A stretch of 39,651 bases of DNA from assembly GCF_026240945.1 (NCBI RefSeq), contig NZ_JAPFPY010000040.1, positions 1-39,651 of the forward strand. Reading direction: 5' to 3'. Under the pieces are notes generated by a model. That model was given only the letters and a program-made list of their open reading frames with translations, did not search any database and was not told the DNA's origin. The DNA is from Mycolicibacterium sp. J2. Lineage in GTDB: Bacteria; Actinomycetota; Actinomycetes; Mycobacteriales; Mycobacteriaceae. This document shows positions 32,819-39,651 of the stretch, piece after piece (the first letter of the stretch is position 1; every line of letters starts with the position of its first letter). The translations under genes and the position numbers were made by a program.

Positions 32819-35800
32819 ATGGCCCGCAAACCCAAAGACGCTGAACAGCCGGATTTGTTCAGCCTCTTCGATGAGGAGGGTGGCGGTGACCAGTCCCGAG
32901 ATCGCGCAGATCGTGGCGCAGGTCTACACCGAGCATCTGACGCTGCCACCGGACTGGACGCCAGCCCAGCGCCAGGGCTTCCTGGACAAGACCGCGGCGA
33001 CGCTGAGCCGGCAGATCGCGGAGCTGGCGGCCGAGCTGGGGGAGCAGGCCGTGGAGGAGTGGACGAGCGAGCATGGCCAGCATCCGGACTACCTGACCAA
33101 GGTCGGGCTGCTGAACACCGCGACGGCATCGGCGAAGGAAATCGTGCTGAACAATCAGCTCTACGAGCTGATCCCGCCGCCGGAACCGCAGAGTCAGAAC
33201 TTACAACCGGACAGCGACCAGCCGCTGCCGTGGACGCAGCGCTGGACACACACCCAACACCGCAGCGAACCGGACGAGGCGATCGAGGACCTGGTGGCGG
33301 AGCTGTGGCCGGCCCCGGAGTTCTCGGCGGTGTTCCGGATCAAGGCGGGATATCTGCTGGCGGCACGGGCCGAGGACCAACTGGAGCTGCCCCGCCAGGC
33401 CAGCGACCCGCTGGCGGTCGAGCTGGCGCAGATGGTGTACCAGGACCTGCGCGACGACGGGCTGCCCGCCCAGTAGCAGCGCAGGGCTCGCTGTTCGATG
33501 AGCCTGACCAGCCGACCGACCCGCGCGTCATCGATCCCGGCGGCGCCGAGCTGCCGGCGCCAACGCCGGCGGCGTCCGCACCTGCCCGCGCGGAGGAGCC
33601 GACCCCGGCGACCGACCTGGGCAGCGCCGCCGATTTCCCCGCGAGCACCGAGGTCCTGGTGCCCTCTGGCTCCAAGGCGCGGGCGCGGGCCAACATCGCC
33701 GCGATCGAGCTGGTGCACCGCCTACAGGCGGCCGGGCGGCCGGCGACGCCGAGCGAGCAGCGTGTCTTGGCGGCATGGTCGGGCTGGGGCGCGGTGCCCG
33801 AGGTCTTCGATCCCCGCAACGACGCCTACACCGCCGAGCGGGAGCGGCTGCACGAGCTGCTGACGCGCGAGCAGTACCGTCAGGCCGAGGCCTCCATCCT
33901 CAACGCGCACTACACCGACCCGGCGATCGTCGCCGAGGTGTGGGATGCGCTGCGCCGCGCAGGTTTCAGCGGCGGGCGCGTCCTTGAACCGGGTTGCGGC
34001 AGCGGCCATTTCATCGGTCACGCCCCGGCCGATGCGGTGATGGTCGGGGTTGAGAACGATCCGATCACCGCGGCGATTGCGGCCGCGCTCTACCCGTCGG
34101 CGCACATCCGCCATGAGGGCTTCGAGACCACCCGGGTCCCGGAGAACAGCTTCGCCGCCACCGTGGGCAATGTGCCATTCGGCCGGTTCGTGGTGCACGA
34201 TCCCGCACACAACGCCGCCCGGCACAGCATCCACAACCACTTCATCAACAAGGCCCTCGCGCTCACCGCGCCGGGAGGCTACGTGGCGGTGCTGACCAGC
34301 CGGTACACCCTGGATGCGACCTCCGATACCGCGCGGCGCGACATCGCCGAGCGTGGTGAGCTGATCGGTGCGCTGCGGCTGCCGTCGCAGGCGTTCAGCC
34401 GGGTCGCCGGCACCGAGGTGGTAACCGACCTGCTGGTGCTTCGCCGACGCACCGAAGCGATCGACCTGCGCGCCGACCGCCCGCTGTGGCTGGACTCAGC
34501 GCGCATCGCGCTCGACGGTCTAGAACCCGATACCGCCGCACCGATCGCCATCAACGCCTACTTCCACGAAAACCCGCACCACGTCCTGGGGACAATGACC
34601 GTCGGGCACGGCCTGCACGGCAGCCCCAACCTAGCGGTGCAGGGCAGCGCCGGCGCCGAGCTGGCCGCCCAGCTCTCCGAACGCCTCACCGAAGTCATCG
34701 ACGCCGCGGTGACGCGTGGCGCCGCGCTGACCGCCACGGCCGCCGACCTGACCGTAGTCTCGGCCCAGCACTTCGATCCGGGGCTAATCACGCCCGCCGA
34801 TCAGGGCGAACACACCGCCCTGTACACGCTGCGCTACAACGCCGAGAACCGCCGCATCGAATACTGGTCGGGACACAGCTGGGACGTCCACGACACCCCC
34901 AAGACTCTGGTGGCCGAGACCCGCGAACTGATCGCCCTGCGCGATGCCGCCAACAGCCTCATCGTCTCCCAGCGCGACTGGCGTCCCGCCGCCGACCGCG
35001 ACCAGCTGCGCGGACACCTGAACCACCTCTACGACGCCTACGTGCGCCGCCACGGCCCGATCAACCGGTTCAGCTGGGTCCGGCCCAAGGAGGTCACCCA
35101 AGAGCGCCACGACGCGAAGGTGGCCGCCGCCGAGGCCAAGTGGCGCGCCAAGGAAGGCGAACCAGGAAAGCCCTACCGCGGCCCGGTCCCGGCCGAGCTG
35201 CTCGACAAGTGGGACACCGACGCCTGGACCGCACCCGCGCCGTACAAGAAGCGCCGTCACCTCGATGGCGGCATGCGCCACGATCCCGGCTGGGCGGTCG
35301 TGTCGTCGCTCGAAATCTTCGACGAGGCCACCAGCCAGGCCCGCAAAGCCGAAATCTTCTCCACCGATCTGGTGTCCAAACGCGCCGAGGTGCTCAGCGC
35401 CTCCGGCCCGGAAGAGGCCTTGGCGATGAGCCTGGATCGGGCACGGCGCGTCGACCTGGACCTGATCGCCGGCCTCCTCGACGTCGACACCACAACGGCA
35501 CGCGACCTGCTGGCCGGGCTGGTCTATCCCGACCTCGACGACCCCGACGAGCTGGTGCCCGCCACCACCGCCCTGTCGGGCAACGTCCGCCGCAAGCTCG
35601 ACGCCGCGATCACCGCCGCGCAGAACAACCCGATCTATCGGGATTACGTGGCCGCGCTGCGCGAGGTGATGCCCCCGGATCGGACCGCCGAGGAGATCCG
35701 TGTCCGCCCGGGCGCGCCGTGGATTCCCGCTGAGCTGGTGGCCCAGTTCGCCCAAGAGACCTTCGGCCTGTCCTCGGTGACCGCCGAGCACATCGGCGGT

Positions 35801-38800
35801 CGCTGGGTGGTCGACGTCGCGGCCCACAAGCGCTTCGGCCGGCTATTGACCGAGACATGGGGCCTTCCCCGCAAGGGTGCTGATGCGGTGAGTCTGCTTG
35901 ACGCGCTGTGCAACTCACGCAGTGTCGTCATCAACGACGACAAGGGCGTGCTCGATGTTGAGGCAACCTTCGCCGCGCAGGCCAAGGCCACCAAGATCAG
36001 CGAAGAGTTCAGCCGGTGGGTGTTCGCGACCGAGGAACGCCGCGAACCCCTTGTCGCCGAATATAACCGGCGATTCAACTCGCTGCGCGCTCCGCGCTAC
36101 GACGGGTCGCGCCTGTCGCTGCCCGGTCTCTCGGACAACTTCGTCCCACACTTTTATCAACGCAACGCCGTTGCTAGGATCATCGCAGAGCCCACCGTTC
36201 TCCTGGATCATGTTGTGGGAGCGGGCAAGTCGGGCACCATGTTTATGGGCGCGATGGAACTCAAGCGCCTGGGCCTGGTGCGCCAGCCCTGGATCGTGGT
36301 GCCCAACTCGATCATCGACCAGGTGGGCCGGGAGGCCAAGCAGTGGTATCCCGCGGCCAACGTGCTGCTCGGTTCGGCGGCTACCACCGCTGAGGGCCGC
36401 CGCCGGTTGATCGCGCAGTCGGCGGCCAGCGACTGGGACATGGTAATCATCCCCGAGTCCGCCTTCACCGCCATCGGCGTATCGGATCGGCTGCGCGCCG
36501 ACTACATCGATGATCAGCTCGACACGCTGCGAACCCAGCTGGAAGCCGCGGCCAGCGACCGCTCCAAAAAGGCCATCGAACGCGCCCTGAAAACGGCCAA
36601 GGAACGTCTGGAACGGCTCACGTCACAGGACGCCAAGGACACCGGCCTGAGCTTCGAAAACAGCGGCTGCGATTACCTTTTCGTGGACGAGGCCCACTAC
36701 TACAAAAACTTGCAGAGAGTCTGCAACATCACCGAACTGAACTGCACGAACTCTTCCGAGCGTGCAGAGGACCTCGCACTCAAGCTGCGGGTCCTGCGCG
36801 ATCGCCGCCGTGAGGAAGCAAAGGCCGCCGGCATGCCCGCCCACCGGGTCGTCGAGCGGGTGGCGACATTCGCCACCGGAACGCCGATCGCCAACTCACT
36901 CGGCGAGCTGTGGGTCATGCAGACCTATCTGCGACCAGACTTGCTGGAGGCTGCCGGAGTAGCCGACCTGGGCGACTGGGGCGCCGCCTTCACTGCCACC
37001 CACACCACGGTGGAGGTCAACTCCACCGGCACCAAATTGCGCCCGGTGACACGGGTGGGCAAGTTCACCAATCTGCCTGAGCTGCTGGCGCTGTCGTCGG
37101 TGTATTCCGATGTCGTCACCCGCGACCAGGTTCCGGTGGAGCTGCCCCCGCTCATCGGTGGGCAACGCCGGGCCGTGGTGCTCCAACCCGACATCGAGGT
37201 AATCGACTTCATCGCTGATCTCGGTTACCGCGCCGACCATCTTGACGCCAAGGCGCCGCAGCGCGACAACATCCTCAAAATCGCCAACGACGGCCGCAAC
37301 GCGTCCCTGGACCCCCGGCTGGCGCATCTGGACGCGCCCACGGCCAGTCGGGCTGCTGCCGTGGCCGAGGAGATGATGCGGACCTACCGCGCCAACCTGG
37401 ACCGCGAATACCGCCATCCGCGGACCGGGGAGCCGATGCCCACACGGGGCTGCCTGCAGGTCGCGTTTTGCGATCGCGGCACCCCGTCGAAGGACCCCGA
37501 GCAGTTCACCATCTACGCGGCCATCAAAGACGAGCTGGTGGCCCGTGGGATGCCGGCGGAGAAGATCCGGTTCGTCCACGAGGCACGCAAGGCCCACGAG
37601 GTCGGCCTGCTGCGGGAGCAGTGCATCAACGGTGAGGTGGCCGTGCTGATCGGCAGCACCGAGAAGATGGGCACCGGGTGGAACATTCAGCCGCGGTTGG
37701 CTGCCCTCGATCATGTCGACGTGCCTTGGCGCCCAGCAGATCTCGAACAGCGCGAGGGCCGCATTCAGCGCCAGGGCAACCAGAACCTCGACGGCGTGGA
37801 GATCCGCACCTATGTCACCGAGGGCACCTACGACACGGTGATGTGGCAGAAGGTGCAGGCCAAGTCACTGTTCATCGAGCAGGTACGCCGCAACGAAGTC
37901 TCCGACACCGAGATTGAGGACCTCTCCGGCGGTGACATTGGCGCCGCGGCGGCTGAGACGAAGGCGCTGGCCACCGGGGACCCGCGCTATCTGCGTCAGG
38001 TGGAACTCGACGAGCAGGTACGCCGGCTGCAGGCCCTGGAGCGCGCCCACTACGAATCGATCCGCCGCCGCGACTGGTTGGTCGAGACTCATGAGCGCAC
38101 CATCCCGCACAAGGAACGCGAACTGGCCGAGCTGCGCCCGGTCGCCGAGCGCGCCGCCGGTTTGGTGGCGGCCAAGTCAGCGCCGGCGGTGTCGGTGGGC
38201 GGTCACACGGCCTCGGAGAATGCGGTCACAGCCGAACGGCTGGCCGCTGCCTGCCGGCAGGCGTTTCTGGCCGCGCGTGACAGCGGCGCCTCGCGGTACA
38301 CCCCGTTCGGGGTGACCGTCGACGGGGTGGAGCTGCTGGTGGCGCGCGACTTGACTCACGACTCGCTGCTGTTGCGGCTGGCGATGCCCTCGCGGATTAT
38401 CGAGGTCAAGAAGGACGACCTGATGGCCACCGCCGCCGAAGCCTCGGGGGCAAAATCACGCGGCCTGCTGACCAGGGTGGAAAACCTGTATCTGGACCTG
38501 CCACGGCTGCAGGCCACGATGATCAGCGAGCTGGACCAGGACCGCGCCGAGCTGGCCGACCTGCTGGCCAATCCGCCAGGGCCGTTCGAGCACACCGGTG
38601 AACTGACCGATCGCCAAGCCGAGTTGGCCACGCTGACCCTCGAACTGCGGCTGGCCGCTGAGAGCCCGGAGGCGAAGGCGAAAGCCGAAGCGGCGCAGGC
38701 ACGTATGGATGCGCGCGGCCGCGAGCCGGGCTGGTCCCTGCTACACAACCCGACACCGTATGTGGTCGAACAATCCGGGTTCCGCTCAGCGCGTGAGCTT

Positions 38801-39649
38801 CGCGAGGCGGTGCGAGACAGAGAGTTACAGGCAGCCGTGGCGGTCGCGGAGCGGCCCCAATCGCCTGCGACCAGTAAGGAGGATCTGATGGTGTTGCGTG
38901 CTGAGGTGGATTTCGTGGAGGCAGCGGGGTCGCGGTCCCCGGCCACGGTGTACCCGCCCCCGGCCGCCGACCGTACCTGGGAAGAGCTCGACGATCCGGC
39001 CCGCGCGGTGGTGGAAACCATCACCGCCAGCATGCAATCGGTGCACGTGCTCACCGTCGGCGCCGACGCCGACAAGCACGCCGCCCTGGCCGCGATCAGC
39101 GCCGCGGTGACCGACCGCGGCAAGAACGTCCTCGCGATGCCGGCCACCGAAACCGCCACCGCATTCGCCGAGCACCACCCCTACGCCGGACGCGCCACCG
39201 ACCCAGCCACCACCCGCACCCGAATCGACAACGGGCAGTGGACCATTCCACCCGGCAACCTGCTCGTCATCGACGACGCCGACCACCTCGACCCCGCCCA
39301 ACTGCGCTACTTCACCGAGCACGCCGGCCGCGCCAACACCAAACTGCTGCTCGTGCACACCCCCACCGAGGGCCGCACCCCCGCCCACAGCCTCGTCGAC
39401 GCCCTGGCCGACAACCTGCCCTGGGCGCAGAAACTCGGCACCCCCACCGTCGACCGCGACACCGCCATCGACCGCGCCCACACCCACCTGACTGAGCACG
39501 AACCGATCACCGCCGAAGACCGCGACGCCGCCGAACTCTTGGCCCGCCGCGACACCCTGCGCGCCACCCAGCAAGCCCAGTTCAAACCACGCCTCCGCAC
39601 CCACGACCACAGCCGCGAACACACCCGCGACCACGGCCTCGACCTCTAA
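32819..39649 (+). CDS. Giant DNA methylase-SF2 helicase fusion protein
   Basis: 2276 aa as one open frame. The ATG has GAGGA four bases upstream. An N6-adenine methylase domain carries the SAM motif VLEPGCGSGHF (388-398) and NVPFG (451-455) in place of NPPY. A superfamily 2 helicase follows, with GAGKSGT (1134-1140), DEAH (1290-1293), TGTPIANS (G1354 in it) and QREGRIQRQG (from 1644). After coiled-coil-like helices the C-terminus has a second ATPase-like fold with a degraded P-loop (GADADKHA, 2081-2088) and a VIDDADHL Walker B (D2152-D2153). Related phage and plasmid proteins (DarB-type) protect incoming DNA from restriction; that role here is inference. QPDLF (10-14) and QGSLF (222-226) resemble sliding-clamp motifs. 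Residues ~23-218 overlap another gene in a different frame and have a non-coding look. Confidence 0.85.
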   Translation: MARKPKDAEQPDLFSLFDEEGGGDQSRDRADRGAGLHRASDAATGLDASPAPGLPGQDRGDAEPADRGAGGRAGGAGRGGVDERAWPASGLPDQGRAAEHRDGIGEGNRAEQSALRADPAAGTAESELTTGQRPAAAVDAALDTHPTPQRTGRGDRGPGGGAVAGPGVLGGVPDQGGISAGGTGRGPTGAAPPGQRPAGGRAGADGVPGPARRRAARPVAAQGSLFDEPDQPTDPRVIDPGGAELPAPTPAASAPARAEEPTPATDLGSAADFPASTEVLVPSGSKARARANIAAIELVHRLQAAGRPATPSEQRVLAAWSGWGAVPEVFDPRNDAYTAERERLHELLTREQYRQAEASILNAHYTDPAIVAEVWDALRRAGFSGGRVLEPGCGSGHFIGHAPADAVMVGVENDPITAAIAAALYPSAHIRHEGFETTRVPENSFAATVGNVPFGRFVVHDPAHNAARHSIHNHFINKALALTAPGGYVAVLTSRYTLDATSDTARRDIAERGELIGALRLPSQAFSRVAGTEVVTDLLVLRRRTEAIDLRADRPLWLDSARIALDGLEPDTAAPIAINAYFHENPHHVLGTMTVGHGLHGSPNLAVQGSAGAELAAQLSERLTEVIDAAVTRGAALTATAADLTVVSAQHFDPGLITPADQGEHTALYTLRYNAENRRIEYWSGHSWDVHDTPKTLVAETRELIALRDAANSLIVSQRDWRPAADRDQLRGHLNHLYDAYVRRHGPINRFSWVRPKEVTQERHDAKVAAAEAKWRAKEGEPGKPYRGPVPAELLDKWDTDAWTAPAPYKKRRHLDGGMRHDPGWAVVSSLEIFDEATSQARKAEIFSTDLVSKRAEVLSASGPEEALAMSLDRARRVDLDLIAGLLDVDTTTARDLLAGLVYPDLDDPDELVPATTALSGNVRRKLDAAITAAQNNPIYRDYVAALREVMPPDRTAEEIRVRPGAPWIPAELVAQFAQETFGLSSVTAEHIGGRWVVDVAAHKRFGRLLTETWGLPRKGADAVSLLDALCNSRSVVINDDKGVLDVEATFAAQAKATKISEEFSRWVFATEERREPLVAEYNRRFNSLRAPRYDGSRLSLPGLSDNFVPHFYQRNAVARIIAEPTVLLDHVVGAGKSGTMFMGAMELKRLGLVRQPWIVVPNSIIDQVGREAKQWYPAANVLLGSAATTAEGRRRLIAQSAASDWDMVIIPESAFTAIGVSDRLRADYIDDQLDTLRTQLEAAASDRSKKAIERALKTAKERLERLTSQDAKDTGLSFENSGCDYLFVDEAHYYKNLQRVCNITELNCTNSSERAEDLALKLRVLRDRRREEAKAAGMPAHRVVERVATFATGTPIANSLGELWVMQTYLRPDLLEAAGVADLGDWGAAFTATHTTVEVNSTGTKLRPVTRVGKFTNLPELLALSSVYSDVVTRDQVPVELPPLIGGQRRAVVLQPDIEVIDFIADLGYRADHLDAKAPQRDNILKIANDGRNASLDPRLAHLDAPTASRAAAVAEEMMRTYRANLDREYRHPRTGEPMPTRGCLQVAFCDRGTPSKDPEQFTIYAAIKDELVARGMPAEKIRFVHEARKAHEVGLLREQCINGEVAVLIGSTEKMGTGWNIQPRLAALDHVDVPWRPADLEQREGRIQRQGNQNLDGVEIRTYVTEGTYDTVMWQKVQAKSLFIEQVRRNEVSDTEIEDLSGGDIGAAAAETKALATGDPRYLRQVELDEQVRRLQALERAHYESIRRRDWLVETHERTIPHKERELAELRPVAERAAGLVAAKSAPAVSVGGHTASENAVTAERLAAACRQAFLAARDSGASRYTPFGVTVDGVELLVARDLTHDSLLLRLAMPSRIIEVKKDDLMATAAEASGAKSRGLLTRVENLYLDLPRLQATMISELDQDRAELADLLANPPGPFEHTGELTDRQAELATLTLELRLAAESPEAKAKAEAAQARMDARGREPGWSLLHNPTPYVVEQSGFRSARELREAVRDRELQAAVAVAERPQSPATSKEDLMVLRAEVDFVEAAGSRSPATVYPPPAADRTWEELDDPARAVVETITASMQSVHVLTVGADADKHAALAAISAAVTDRGKNVLAMPATETATAFAEHHPYAGRATDPATTRTRIDNGQWTIPPGNLLVIDDADHLDPAQLRYFTEHAGRANTKLLLVHTPTEGRTPAHSLVDALADNLPWAQKLGTPTVDRDTAIDRAHTHLTEHEPITAEDRDAAELLARRDTLRATQQAQFKPRLRTHDHSREHTRDHGLDL
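32867..32875 (+). repeat. Direct repeat copy 1 (TTCGATGAG, encodes part of SLFDE)
   Basis: TTCGATGAG here recurs exactly at 33494-33502, with the flanking CTN also similar. The two copies are 627 bp apart, a whole number of codons, and both encode SLFDE in the helicase frame. They bracket the overlapping 196-aa gene. Confidence 0.75.
32886..33476 (+). CDS. Helical protein encoded in another frame inside the helicase 5' region
   Basis: 196 aa beginning MTSPEIAQIVAQVYTEHLTL. GAGGAGG (32873-32879) lies six bases before the GTG at 32886. Codon third positions in this frame are overwhelmingly G/C right to the stop, while the helicase frame over the same bases has poor third positions and a Gly/Arg/Ala-rich translation. 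The protein is mostly helical, with acidic and Gln-rich segments and no motif I can name. ATG 32760 is in frame and overlaps the previous stop (ATGA), so a 238-aa form is possible, but its extra part has poor codon use. Function unknown. Confidence 0.8.
   Translation: MTSPEIAQIVAQVYTEHLTLPPDWTPAQRQGFLDKTAATLSRQIAELAAELGEQAVEEWTSEHGQHPDYLTKVGLLNTATASAKEIVLNNQLYELIPPPEPQSQNLQPDSDQPLPWTQRWTHTQHRSEPDEAIEDLVAELWPAPEFSAVFRIKAGYLLAARAEDQLELPRQASDPLAVELAQMVYQDLRDDGLPAQ
33494..33502 (+). repeat. Direct repeat copy 2 (TTCGATGAG, encodes part of SLFDE)
   Basis: Second copy of the repeat at 32867-32875. It lies 17 bp after the stop of the overlapping 196-aa gene, where the helicase frame first shows coding-type third positions. 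Joining the two copies would give a compact N-terminus reading QPDLFSLFDEPDQPTDP. Confidence 0.75.
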
Positions 39650-39651
39650 AG

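Noticed and set aside
33462..33482. Programmed -1 frameshift site joining the 196-aa gene to the helicase
   Set aside because: The geometry would allow it, but GGGCTGCCCGCCCAGTAG has no recognisable slippery heptamer; kept only as an alternative in the overprinting finding.
34784..35827. 347-aa minus-strand frame inside the methylase-helicase
   Set aside because: Antisense of a region with strong codon bias on the plus strand; no motif.
1..39651. tRNA, rRNA, CRISPR, insertion sequences, partition or replication genes
   Set aside because: Looked for and not seen; the only ParA/MinD-type protein is part of the ESX locus, not a partition pair.

Overview
The window is about 40 kb of high-GC actinobacterial DNA. 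It carries a complete mycobacterial type VII (ESX) secretion locus next to a type IV secretion (conjugation) locus. PE, PPE, EspG, mycosin and EccA-E genes point to a mycobacterium. ESX and T4SS genes side by side are the hallmark of pRAW-type mycobacterial conjugative plasmids, where transfer needs both systems (established knowledge), so I read this as part of such a plasmid. I see no rRNA, tRNA, CRISPR array, insertion sequence, relaxase or recognisable replication gene. The relaxase, oriT and replicon presumably lie outside the window.

Region 1 (28-18899, plus strand) is the ESX locus: NlpC/P60 peptidase, eccB, eccC, PE, PPE, two WXG100 proteins (EsxB-like then EsxA-like), espG, an EspI-like ATPase, eccD, mycP, eccE and eccA. 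As I recall it, this order matches the chromosomal ESX-2 locus of M. tuberculosis. Many genes are coupled by 4-nt GTGA/ATGA overlaps (eccB/eccC, espI-like/eccD, eccD/mycP, mycP/eccE). A strong hairpin terminator after the Esx pair (9469-9500) splits the transcript. A conserved protein of unknown function (18954-19985) closes the plus-strand block.

Region 2 (19994-28301, minus strand) is a T4SS operon, read right to left: a 51-aa leader ORF with a strong Shine-Dalgarno, a bitopic protein with an acidic cytoplasmic tail, a TcpC/VirB8-like protein, a small two-helix membrane protein (VirB2-like), a VirB4 ATPase, a VirB6-like polytopic protein, and two small proteins. The last small protein ends in a sliding-clamp-type QLTLF motif.

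Region 3 (28302-39651, plus strand) starts divergently from the T4SS operon across an AT-rich control region. It encodes an XRE-type regulator, a membrane protein, a TraG/VirD4-type coupling ATPase that has no membrane segments of its own, a winged-helix protein, three small proteins (two of them membrane), and a very large DNA methylase-SF2 helicase fusion. The 5' part of the helicase reading frame is overlapped by a 196-aa gene in another frame. That overlapping gene is bracketed by an in-frame direct repeat encoding SLFDE.

Together the genes suggest a self-transmissible element. The T4SS and coupling protein would move DNA, the ESX system would export PE/PPE and Esx proteins at the mycomembrane, and the methylase-helicase would process or protect incoming plasmid DNA. 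The last role is inference.
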